From the NCBI GenBank assembly GCA_000149225.2, contig CM000694.1:1923623-1987622 (forward strand): a stretch of 64,000 nucleotides of DNA, in the 5' to 3' direction. Both the position numbers and the translations under genes were made by a program. Source of the stretch: Lachancea kluyveri NRRL Y-12651 (lineage: Eukaryota > Ascomycota > Saccharomycetes > Saccharomycetales > Saccharomycetaceae). The notes below the pieces were generated by a model that had not been told where the DNA came from, ran no database searches, and was given only the letters and a program-made list of their open reading frames with translations. Positions 51,747 to 61,800 of the stretch are shown here, piece by piece. Numbering within the stretch: the stretch's first letter is position 1; each line of letters opens with the position of its first letter.

Positions 51747-52247
51747 ATGTCAGAGCAGATACTCACTCAGTTCCTTCGAAAGGGTCTTTTAACGCATGTA
51801 ATAACACCTTCAGAATTCGAAGAGATTGTTCTACGCGTTGTTCCTGATTTAGACTCTGCAACTATCAAAACTCTGTATATGCAGTACGAAGACCAGGATG
51901 CACGGAAACATCAGGATATCAAAGCGAAAGTGAATCGTCTCGTTGAAAGCACTAGGCTCACAACTCTGAGTGACTTAGAGCATGCTCAGTTGGACGAAAC
52001 AGTTTCATTAGAAAGTATAGTCGATTCCTTGTATTCGATCAATCAACTTATGGATGACAAGCTTGCTCTGTTGAACAAATCTATCCAAGACAAAGCTATG
52101 CTTGTACAGGAATACAACCTTTTATTTCAAACAGGTGACGGATCTTCAGCAAACGAAGTTCCCGACGATCTGATATCTACGCTAAAAAAATATAACCATG
52201 CTCTACAACAGTTGGAGGAGGAGTTTGATCAACAGCAAGTCTTGTGA
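51747..52247 (+). CDS. NKP2: Kinetochore protein Nkp2
   Basis: 166 residues against 153. Nkp2 is a non-essential subunit of the Ctf19/CCAN inner kinetochore complex. The protein is almost entirely helical; the match is clearest in SLESIVDSLYSINQLMDDKL (SLETLIDALYKINDLL in S. cerevisiae) and in the N-terminal LTQFLRKGLLTHVITPSEFE. The conserved neighbour TAD3 supports the call. Its last 19 coding bases overlap the end of TAD3 on the other strand. Confidence 0.88.
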   Translation: MSEQILTQFLRKGLLTHVITPSEFEEIVLRVVPDLDSATIKTLYMQYEDQDARKHQDIKAKVNRLVESTRLTTLSDLEHAQLDETVSLESIVDSLYSINQLMDDKLALLNKSIQDKAMLVQEYNLLFQTGDGSSANEVPDDLISTLKKYNHALQQLEEEFDQQQVL

Positions 52248-53341
52248 TCTACGTCTGGCACCGTAAAGCCATCACCAATCCATTGGAAAACCTCGTATTT
52301 TGAGTTTAGCTCCCTGTTGCTGTGCATACAATATTTATCGCCACTGCTGGGTTTCAAACATCCGGTTTCGTCCATCGGTCTTAGAAATATGCATCTCTTT
52401 ACTCTGGAGTGGATCAAAGCCATCGCACACATAGAGCAGGGCTCATGCGTAGTATAAATTTCAAAGTCTAAACATAGGTAAGTTTCTGGCCTATCCTTTC
52501 CATCTATTTTACCTTGTGCAATCCCGTCCCTCCTTTCCTGCTCGCGTTTTGCCACTTCTCTAATACCGCACATCACGCTATGATCTAATACAGTTCCTTC
52601 ATCTCTGTGGTCTAGAGAAATTATAACTTCCTGGTCTAAAGGATTTGAAAATGCTGTAACTATAGGCAATTTACCTTTCTTTGCCTCCTCTCTTGAAATA
52701 TGACTTATTTTCCCGAGCACCTCTCTAATGAAATCCATATCAAAGACATAGTCATTCAGTATTTGGTCGTTGGGATTACCTCTCCATACCAGAGGCCAAT
52801 ATTTCGTACCCCACTCTACACATAGCTCCTTGGTAGACGGCCCGATCCTTGGGATTCGTGAACGTCGGCTAATGTTCTCATATTGAAAAGAGGCTTTATC
52901 TATCAGCTCTAAAAATTCTTCATCGCCTTCAATAAATTCGCAGGAACAAATTATAACGATTAAAACGTTATTTTCGACATCTTTTTTAATCCTTTTAACG
53001 TGGTTAAATGAGATCGGATCATTACCCTGTGTGTTGGATTTGATAAATCTACGTATAAAAGTAGCGCGTTAGTATAATGTTTTTAGTAAACAGTTAGAGC
53101 GTATTCCTACATACTTTATCACTTCTTTACTGTCTCTGGGGTTGACCTCGACTGTCCAAACATTTACTTTGTTTATCGAAATTGTTAGTATGAGTCAACG
53201 GCTTAACACATTGAAACACAATCCATACGTACTCAATTCCGGCTTATCAATGTTAGTGACGTCCCTAACCTGCAATAGACAATCTTCGACGATACACTTT
53301 TTAAAATCAATATTCAGTGGGTTTTTGTTCTTTTTAACCAT
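52229..53341 (-). CDS. TAD3: tRNA adenosine deaminase subunit Tad3, with two introns
   Basis: Exons 53341-53233, 53166-53115 and 53048-52229 give 326 residues (322 in S. cerevisiae). Intron 1 (66 bp) has the less common donor GTACGT, TACTAAC at 53190-53184, and AAAG. Intron 2 (66 bp) has GTATGT, TACTAAC at 53074-53068, and GTAG. The spliced protein reads KPELINVWTVEVNPRDSKEVIKFI across both junctions (shown here in two parts in the family: LINVW and PRDSK). With Tad2 it deaminates A34 to inosine in tRNA anticodons. Zinc ligands are in DHSVMCGI and HEPCSMCAMALIHSR. The Val after DHS replaces the catalytic Glu, as expected for the non-catalytic Tad3 subunit. The C terminus ends in two Cys, as in S. 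cerevisiae. Confidence 0.95.
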
Positions 53342-53496
53342 TTTGTTTCCGTCCTTATTTGACTCTCGTTGCGTCCATTTGTCTTGAATACTCTTGAGTA
53401 GGATGAGCTCTCTGTCAACATGACGGAAAATTTTCAGATTCGAATAATTCTTCCAAATTCCGTACCATAGAAAACACCAGTAACCAGATACAATTT

Positions 53497-56109
53497 ATGA
53501 AATGTCTTAAAGATTTTCTCGAGCTCGAACTTGGAATTTTTCAGAAGGAAGGAAAAGCTCAGGATTACAAAGCCCTTTTGTCTTGTAGCGGCAAAAATGG
53601 TTTAGAGTCGCTATTATTAAGTTCCTTTATAGTTAAGAATCCTCACCAATTAACTCCGCCGCAGACATTCTCAAAAAATCACAAATTTATTGTAGATGAC
53701 TGCATAATATTCCTTTTAGACAATAAGTTATTCGATAACGTGTTAACCTACGGTTACCGAATCGCTAGAAGCGGCCATGTTAACGCAACTTTACACTGTG
53801 AATCTACGAATTCTAACGTGTCTTCCATCAAGTCTGGACCATGGAATCTGTTACATAATTTAGTAGGCAGCGAGGTGTTTGTGAACATCCTGATCAATTG
53901 CTCGATATTTGTTTACAATGGTACATTCTTTAAACAAATTGTGGGTAACAGTATGAATGAGCCACATGTCCCACCTTTATGGTATAAAAGAATGATTAAA
54001 AGAGAGCAATCTAACAAGAAAAATTCACCTATTAGTAATAATAAGTTCCTCCACAGAGCTCATCAAAATTTTAAGCCCTCAAAGTTATTGCCTAGAGAAA
54101 CAAAAGATTTGATGAACGATATCTTTAAGGATTTTCTAGATGCCAGCACTTCTGCAGGTAAAAGAAGGTTAAGGCGATTCGAAATTTTGTTTAAAAAAGC
54201 CATCGAAAACCATCAGAAAGTAAAACACATATACATCCTAAACTCAATATGTCCTGCACTGCGAACCTCTACTGCTACATCCCATCAAGAGCTACAGAGC
54301 GCCAAGAAGTGCGTTTTAAAGTTCGTGACAGTAATAATTGAAAAAACTTTTCCCCAGGAGTTATTTGGTAACAAACGCAATAAAGCCAGGCTGTTTTCAA
54401 AGATAGCTCTTTTGCTGAATTTGAAGCTAAATGAGAGAATTCCATCCCATCTACTTACCGAAGGTATAAAGTTAAAAGAAATTTCTTGGTTAGGTAAGCC
54501 TACTGAAAGGATTGATAAACTGGAACGAGAAAAACGGCAAGAGCTTTTTGAAGCGTTCGTACACTGGTTATTTGAGAAGTTTGTACCAAAACTGCTCTAC
54601 ACCTTTTTTTATTGTACCGAGGTTTCTTCCGCAATTGAAATCCTATTCTTTCGACAAGATGTGTGGGAGAATATGACTTCAGGTTTTTTGAGCAGTTACA
54701 TCGATAAGCATCTCGTGGAAAATTCACAGTGTGAAATACATGACAGTTACTCTTATTCCAATTTTAATCACGGATTTTTAAGACTAGTTCCTAAGAAGGC
54801 TAGAGGAGAATTTAGGGTCATATCTGTACCTTTTAAAGGAGCCGACAGCGACGAGTTAGCCGAATACAGAGATAACCTACGGAATGTGATAAAGCCTACA
54901 ATATGTGTTCTGGATCATATCAGAAATCAAACAAAGACTCACTTCAAAAAGCTTTACTCCCCTATGCAAGTAGCCGAGAACCTTAGAGATTTCAAAAATA
55001 AAATACGCGAGAAACATAAGTCAAGTAATGGCGAGATGCCTCCATTGTTTTTTATCAAGTTCGATATCGCCTCTTGTTATGACTCAATTCCAGTCAAGAA
55101 GGCTTTAGCTATTATATCCAATTCTTTAAGCAGTGAAAATGAATTTTATATTCGCACGCAATCGTTATATGATTCCAGAAAAGGAGTATTTAAGAGAACC
55201 AGCGTGGTAAATGGGTCTTTGAGCCCGCGCCAAGGAGATATTTACATCGACAATGTACGTACCCGTTACCTCTCTAAGCATGACATTATGAACGTACTAG
55301 ACATGGAGATCAATAAGACCGCAATAAGGCTTAATAAAAAATGCTACTTACGAAAAGATGGCTTATTCCAGGGATTCGGTTTATCTGCAACAATTGTCGA
55401 CATTCTGTATGACGATTTGCTAAAGCATTACGCCGAATTTCATCCACAAGATGATTCAGAAACCCTAATTCTTCGTTTGTCAGATGACTTTTTAGTTATA
55501 TCAACCAACAAAGCACGGATTAAAAGTATAGAAAAACTAGTTCTAAACGGATTTCAAGAGTACAATGCAACTATCAACCTTAATAAAATAATGACAACAT
55601 CTTCACTGCCTCTTGTGTCAAACGTTGTGAGCTTTTGTGCGCTGAACATCAACATGAGGACATTGGAGGTATGGAAAAGCCAAGAAGCCCTCAACGTTCT
55701 AAGCAGCAATTCCCAGTCTCCTAAAGAGCTATATGAAAAGCTGAAATGGCTTTTTAATATGAGAATGTCTTACAATGTTGCGAATTTGCATTTAAACTCT
55801 TGGGAAACGATATTGATACACATCGAAAATGCCATATCAAACGTCGCAGAATCATTTATCAACTGTTTCATGGGGAAAAAAGTTACCTATGAAGGTTTCA
55901 GTGAATTTATTGAGGGTATAGTATATTTGGCAAGTTGCTGTTGTGAAGTTTCGGAGACGGATGTATATTACATGGAGCTCAGAAGTATTATTCTACAAGG
56001 ATTCTTGAACAGATTGAGTACAAGGCAATCAAGATTCAGAAATGCCATAGCTGTTATATCCGAAGAAAAACGAAAATCACTTCATGGTGTTGGTGCATTA
56101 TTGGCTTGA
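53497..56109 (+). CDS. EST2: Telomerase reverse transcriptase Est2
   Basis: 870 residues against 884. Catalytic subunit of telomerase, copying the telomerase RNA template onto chromosome ends. In order: the N-terminal TEN domain (MKCLKDFLELELGIFQKEG onward); the RNA-binding domain with the CP-like LNSICPALR and QELFGNKRNKARLF and the T motif TFFYCTEVSSAIEILFFRQD; then the reverse-transcriptase motifs. Motif 1/2 is LVPKKARGEFRVISVPFKG, motif A FDIASCYDS with Asp523, motif B GLFQGFGLSAT, and motif C RLSDDFLVIS with Asp663-Asp664; all three catalytic Asp are present. The position between TAD3 and BUD6 equals S. cerevisiae YLR318W. Confidence 0.97.
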   Translation: MKCLKDFLELELGIFQKEGKAQDYKALLSCSGKNGLESLLLSSFIVKNPHQLTPPQTFSKNHKFIVDDCIIFLLDNKLFDNVLTYGYRIARSGHVNATLHCESTNSNVSSIKSGPWNLLHNLVGSEVFVNILINCSIFVYNGTFFKQIVGNSMNEPHVPPLWYKRMIKREQSNKKNSPISNNKFLHRAHQNFKPSKLLPRETKDLMNDIFKDFLDASTSAGKRRLRRFEILFKKAIENHQKVKHIYILNSICPALRTSTATSHQELQSAKKCVLKFVTVIIEKTFPQELFGNKRNKARLFSKIALLLNLKLNERIPSHLLTEGIKLKEISWLGKPTERIDKLEREKRQELFEAFVHWLFEKFVPKLLYTFFYCTEVSSAIEILFFRQDVWENMTSGFLSSYIDKHLVENSQCEIHDSYSYSNFNHGFLRLVPKKARGEFRVISVPFKGADSDELAEYRDNLRNVIKPTICVLDHIRNQTKTHFKKLYSPMQVAENLRDFKNKIREKHKSSNGEMPPLFFIKFDIASCYDSIPVKKALAIISNSLSSENEFYIRTQSLYDSRKGVFKRTSVVNGSLSPRQGDIYIDNVRTRYLSKHDIMNVLDMEINKTAIRLNKKCYLRKDGLFQGFGLSATIVDILYDDLLKHYAEFHPQDDSETLILRLSDDFLVISTNKARIKSIEKLVLNGFQEYNATINLNKIMTTSSLPLVSNVVSFCALNINMRTLEVWKSQEALNVLSSNSQSPKELYEKLKWLFNMRMSYNVANLHLNSWETILIHIENAISNVAESFINCFMGKKVTYEGFSEFIEGIVYLASCCCEVSETDVYYMELRSIILQGFLNRLSTRQSRFRNAIAVISEEKRKSLHGVGALLA

Positions 56110-56403
56110 AATTCTTGCAGGCGTTAGAGTTTTTAAAACAAGTACTTGAAGATCTAGTTTAACAATATGTGCTGTGACCTCTTTAATATCGTTAGTATAT
56201 TATGTTTACTGGGATATGATAATAAAAATACATAGGATCAAAAACGGCCGCGTCGACATCAGAAACACACGAAGACATCAAGGAGCATCTAACCTTTATT
56301 TGATACAAAATCAAAAGAACCCATGTCCTTGGTATTCTTACACTATTGAACAGAATAAATTTATCTAATATCTAACTTTGTTCTATATCTTCAAAGTTTG
56401 TCA

Positions 56404-58680
56404 TTACTGGAAATTTGCGCGCAAGTTTTCTTCATCTTTCTGTTTCCTCAGCCTTTCAACTTCTTCTATGCCACCAGCCTTTTTGAAGCTACTGTTTCCA
56501 ACAAAGTTTTCTAGTTCATCTTCAAACTCGTCATTTTCTTTATACTCCTTTTCTCTTTCCCGCAATTTCTCTGCCCTCTCAATGGCTTCGACCCTACCAT
56601 CATGATCTGGATTTAAAGTCTGAACTTCTATTAATAGAGCTTCTCTGATCTGGTTAAATGTACCAGGCTTAGCGATTGGCAATATTGGATTGCTTTTGGC
56701 TTTCTTTGGATTCTTTTCCTGTTCTTCACAACACATCTTCACTAAATCAAAAGTTTCGTTCGCCTTGTTTAGATCTTCCTTCAAATCGAATGCCAAGTCT
56801 TCTTGTAAAGTAAGGAACTGTTGTTCTTCACAAACTTTATCTAATTCACTTTCCCAAATCCGTTTCCAGTTTGGCTTTTCAATCGTCATGTATTCCTCCA
56901 TTTTGTGCAGTTCATTTTGAGCAGCTTGTAACTCAAGATTAACAGTTTCCAGCTTCTTTTTTGATGGCTTCGAGCCTCTGATAGCAACATCCTTCCGCAG
57001 AGTTTCGATAACATCTTGCAAGTCATCCACTTTGCTCAACAGCGTATCAGAAAATTCTGATAACTTTAGATGTGACTTCTCGACGTAAACCCTATTCGCC
57101 GAGGTAGAAGCGTTGAAAGATAACGACTGGAATTTCTTCACTTTTTCCAGGATATTTGCGATGCTTTCTTGTAAACCCTTCTTACTATTAGTATGAACTT
57201 GGTTCAATACGGATAACTCACGTTTGATACTGTTTATTTCAATAGCACTTTGTGGATTGTCAATAGTCTTAGGTGCTTTTGATAAAGCTACAGGTGCTGA
57301 TTTAGAACTACTGCTATTTAGCCAGTTTCTCAATCCAGAAAGCATGACTTCTTGTTGGCTCAACAAATCTTTTTTCAATTGTTCAAAGTGTTGTGTAACA
57401 TTAACATCAGTGTGTGCTACATCATGTAATTTTAAAATAGAGCCATCCTTTATGGAAGAGAGATGAGCCTCTTCCAACTCATAGGCAGTGTCGTATCCTG
57501 GCTCCTGAATGTAAATGTCTGGAAAAGAGTTTCCACCTGGCGAATAAGTAAATTTCTCGACAAAAAGCAGCCTCAAACTATTGAACGTTAAAGAAGAGTC
57601 AACAGTACATTTCTTAGTTTTGTCTTTAAGCTTCAAAAACACAACAACGGCATGGCTTTCTTTTGTATTATCCCGTGTATTTTTTGAGCCAGTGCTAATA
57701 GCACGGCGACTGGTAAGTTCTGAAGCAGGTTCAGGAGCAGCGATAGGCGGATGAAAATTGGCTTTCCCATCAATTTCGGGGACATCATTAGTCAAGGCAG
57801 AAGCAGCTACAGCTTGGTTGGTCAATTTAGCCATATGGTAGGCAGAAAATCTTTTTGAAGCACGTCTCTGCAAAGTGTCACCCTTTTTCAATTGAGATAA
57901 GGGATCTTCTGGCTCACCTCTTTGTTTTGGTACAGAAAGTGTGGATATTTTGCTCCCAGGTTTGCTTGGTGTACTAGTAGCATTTGGCTGTTGTTGATGT
58001 TCTGACTGCAGTTGCAGTTGTCGTGGTGGTTGAGACTGAGACTGAGATTGAGATTGAGATCGAGGTTGAGGTTGAGGTTGAGGTTGAGATTGCTGTAGTT
58101 GCTGCGGTTGCTGAATTCCTTCTACTTGGGCAAGCTGGCTTGTTGGAGTTACACTGTTACTAACTCTGCTCACAGAAGGAGTTGACGACTCTGATGCTAA
58201 AGAAGTTGTCGATGATGATGTCGAAATACGTTGCTGCTGTAAAAGTTGCTTCTCTTGCTTCATAGTCTTTAAAAGCGCCTGTTTAACTTTCAACTTGTCC
58301 AGTAAAGTCACAATGATCTCTCTAATACGAGGCAGATACCTGTCCAAAGTTTCTACTGAAGGGCTTTCCCTCAATGCCACCTCCAGCACACGACGCAAGG
58401 ACATGGGCACATCACCCAGGTCAGCCACATCTAGTCCAGAATGTTTGAAATGTTTCGAGACTAGTTTGAAATCGTTCCCCAGTTGAACATAAGCATCCGA
58501 TATGTTTTTTTCATTGGCCTGGCCTTTGGACCATTGAGTCAACCTCTGTAACAAATGTTTTGTAGACATCAATAGTTTTGTTACGCTGCTTTCGACACTA
58601 GACATTGATCGAGAAGATAAAGAGGAGGATGAAGAGTGCCTGCTGCTTACAGCAATGTCTGTCCCAGGGGCCACGGACAT
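56404..58680 (-). CDS. BUD6: Actin-nucleation-promoting polarity factor Bud6 (Aip3)
   Basis: 758 residues against 788. Bud6 belongs to the polarisome, binds actin monomers and stimulates the formin Bni1. The N-terminal third has SSVESSVTKLLMSTKHLLQ and SLRRVLEVALRESPSVETLD. A low-complexity Gln/Pro/Ser stretch follows, encoded by tandem repeats around 58030-58095. The C-terminal two thirds are the AIP3 domain: coiled coils, with VFLKLKDKTKKCTVDS-type and KYSPG-like lead segments, and the conserved KPNWKRIWESELDKVCEEQQ. It is divergent from MMS22, with 178 bp between. Confidence 0.94.
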   Translation of the reverse strand: MSVAPGTDIAVSSRHSSSSSLSSRSMSSVESSVTKLLMSTKHLLQRLTQWSKGQANEKNISDAYVQLGNDFKLVSKHFKHSGLDVADLGDVPMSLRRVLEVALRESPSVETLDRYLPRIREIIVTLLDKLKVKQALLKTMKQEKQLLQQQRISTSSSTTSLASESSTPSVSRVSNSVTPTSQLAQVEGIQQPQQLQQSQPQPQPQPRSQSQSQSQSQPPRQLQLQSEHQQQPNATSTPSKPGSKISTLSVPKQRGEPEDPLSQLKKGDTLQRRASKRFSAYHMAKLTNQAVAASALTNDVPEIDGKANFHPPIAAPEPASELTSRRAISTGSKNTRDNTKESHAVVVFLKLKDKTKKCTVDSSLTFNSLRLLFVEKFTYSPGGNSFPDIYIQEPGYDTAYELEEAHLSSIKDGSILKLHDVAHTDVNVTQHFEQLKKDLLSQQEVMLSGLRNWLNSSSSKSAPVALSKAPKTIDNPQSAIEINSIKRELSVLNQVHTNSKKGLQESIANILEKVKKFQSLSFNASTSANRVYVEKSHLKLSEFSDTLLSKVDDLQDVIETLRKDVAIRGSKPSKKKLETVNLELQAAQNELHKMEEYMTIEKPNWKRIWESELDKVCEEQQFLTLQEDLAFDLKEDLNKANETFDLVKMCCEEQEKNPKKAKSNPILPIAKPGTFNQIREALLIEVQTLNPDHDGRVEAIERAEKLREREKEYKENDEFEDELENFVGNSSFKKAGGIEEVERLRKQKDEENLRANFQ
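58025..58100 (+). repeat. Short tandem repeats encoding Gln-rich tract of Bud6
   Basis: Runs of the hexamer GAGATT/GAGACT and GAGGTT, in frame, encode alternating Ser-Gln and Pro-Gln in the N-terminal half of Bud6. Length is likely to vary between strains. Confidence 0.8.
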
Positions 58681-58858
58681 TCGTTTTTGTTTGTTGTCCT
58701 TGAGTCTTTCGTTGCTGAAAGAAGTTTCAAGAATATGTAAAGTTAACGCGAGGACAGCTGAGGTGCACTACCACAAATACTAAACTCAACAAGGCCCGAA
58801 AGTAAAGCACACGCCTGAGCTTCAGTTTCTATTCGAATTTTATGGAGTTTGTGAGCTA

Positions 58859-61800
58859 ATGTCTGAGAACATAGAACAAAGCTTACTAATTCCAGATTCA
58901 GAGGCTGAAGAAGATGAAGTCATACTTTGGCGTCCCTCCAATAGAGAGGAAACTGATACGAACATTGAATTGGAGGCATCAAGCTCTCCGGAACGCATAA
59001 TAGGAGATCATTTATATCCAAGTCTACTATTTACGGGAGCAGTTACTGCAGATTCGGGATTACTGGCTACTGATCGTTATAAGAGGATGCTGCGGAAGAG
59101 AAAAGCCATTCAAAAAATGCCCTATAGTTTAGACAGAATTAAGCACAGGCAGTTATTACAGGGTTATGATGTGACTAACTTTGATTTGGTATCTAACGAT
59201 GTTACTCTGCCGACTAAACCAGCCACTCGCCCCGCAGAAGAGAAGAATTTGGAAGCACGAGTTATGAGTACCGCAAATAATGACGACCTGGAATGGCGAG
59301 ATGGCATGATAGAAAATGACAGTTACGAGAATGAAAAGGTGACTGAGGATGAAGATGATAACCTAATATTAAACTACCAAAAATCTCGCCATCGGATTAT
59401 ACACACAGACGAAGATAATGACGAGGAAGGCAGCGACGATAAAGACCCACTAGATAGTCAAATGATGTTTAGAGGACGTATGGTTAATATTAAAACTGGG
59501 TACCGTGGTATTTTACCCAGGATTGCATGGGAAAAATCACTAAAAAGCTCTACAAATGGTTCTGCAAAAAGAAAAAGAGACTTTAGAGAGGAAAGAAAAG
59601 GAATTGCCAAAAGAAAGAAGATTCCACACCAACATTTACAAGATGATGAACTGCTAAATGAATTGATTGTTCCTGATGATCAAGTAGAGGAAGAAGTTTC
59701 CTTTAGTGACGGTCCATACGATCAGCAGGGTACTGCTAGCGATAACGATCTTGGAGTTGTGGGCGACTATTTTGAGGAGAAATACTCAAAATCATATCAT
59801 TTCGACAACCTTTCAGACGAGGAAATATTTTCACAGCCGACTGATGATTTCATGTCTGATTTCAACGCAAACGAGACTATGCAAGAATTTCAAAGGTATG
59901 ACACCGGGCCAGGAAAATATCCTATTGATTTGGATGGAAATTCAGACGGCAAACTCAGCAATTACAATGACCTGCATATAATAGCAGAAAATAATTTTAG
60001 TGACAGAAGCTTATCAGACGATGGTGCCGAGGAGTGTAATCAATTTTCAATCGACGCTATGCTGCACAAGGCGAATAGAGTGTCACGGAATGAGAATAAA
60101 GGCCTAAAGAACATGCAGAACAGTTCTGGACCAACAAAAGAGGTAGATACAGGGAGAAAAGAGCATGGCAAAAGAAGAAAATCTACAGGGAGGAGCACGA
60201 CTTCTAGAACTCGGAAGTCTTTGCAAAATAACACGGCACCGACTTATCGAGTGATGGGTGACAACAAACTTTGCTTCCAGGATCTCGATCAGAGTGAAGC
60301 TGCAAATATCATTACCGTATCTGAAAGTGCAGGAGCCGTCTTGGCGGGAAACGAAGAAAACTTTGACAATAGACAAGATAGTAAGAAAGGTAAAAAAAGG
60401 AGAAAAAACAAAAAGATTCTCCAATATTTTCAAACTATACCAAATGATACAACTTCTGAGCTTGTCAGAAAAGTAAACACTTTTACCACAGTCGTAGAAG
60501 GTACCAGTAATCAATTCGCATTAACCAAAAGAAAAAGTAAACTCACACCTGCCTTAGAAAATGGAAAAGCAGATTCAAATAACTCCAGTAATAATGAACT
60601 GTCCTCCTCTGAAGTTTTCAAGTCAACTCTTTTTGGTAGTACCTTTAACCCGCCAGATATAGTGCCAATTCTTTTATCTAATAATCAGTACATCCTGTCC
60701 AGATTATCTTCGGATATTAAAGAGAAATTGAGAGAGATTTTTAATCACGTTGTCAATATAGGAGCCACAGATTCTGAATTACTCAAATTATCACGGTCTA
60801 TAACCGAATTTCTGTTTTTGCTTAATCAACCAGCTGTTTACGAAATTATTGATGAATTTCATAGGAATTTTCGTTCTAAAGTGAACGCTTTGAGAGAAAG
60901 AGCTAAACCAATTCATTTCTACCAAATTGCGATCTGCCAAATCATGTTTTTGGAAGTTTCAAGGTATACGAACGTAGCTGTATCAACCAGTATAGAGATG
61001 GAAAAGAAGATTGTAGATCATATTGCGTCTTTTTTCAAGCTTCTATCCAGGTGTTACACTACAGTAATAGAGGGTGACATTGACTTATTAGTAGAGAGCT
61101 ACAACATTGTTTCCTTAATAGTCCAAAGTTTGGGAGGGACAAAGACCGTGTGGGAACTTTTGTCTACTAATACTTTCCCTCCCAAGATAGCACTTGTACT
61201 GACTAATTTGTTTCCGACAACAGAAGAACATTGGAATATCACCAAGCCTGATCAAACATACCAGAGCGCACTTCAATGGACTAAATTTGTTCGGGACTGT
61301 ACCAGATTGTGCCATTGGGAAATTACTAGTGAAGTCTTGTTGAAATTCTACGATTTTTTCAAAAAGAGAAAATTTCAGGATTTTGAAGAAGAGGAAAGAC
61401 AGAATAAAGGCATTTATCCGATTATTTCACTGGAGTTTGAGATACCAAACACGACTGTTTTTAACGGATTTCTCCGTACCCTGAACTCCTCAAAACTGTC
61501 ACCTGCCACTTTAGAAAGAATAACCCCTTTAGGGAATATTGCCAACTTGAGATCACTTTCTTTGCTTGCAAATAGAATAAATCTTATTATAACGCTTGCC
61601 ATTCACGCACCAAATAATTACGAAAAAAGGTTTAACGAACTGGTAGCTCCATACTTTGTAGAGGACTCTACAATTTCGATACCAAAACTAGCTTTCAAAT
61701 GCATACTCGAAGGTATCACTTCCATTTTAGAGGTGAATGCCTCAAAAAATTTACTATCGAAGGGCAAATCAATCACACTTGTATGGAAAGCTTTAAAGAA

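Noticed and set aside
53142-53387. 81-codon plus-strand frame between TAD3 and EST2
   Set aside because: It lies antisense to the first TAD3 exons and introns and has no family signal.
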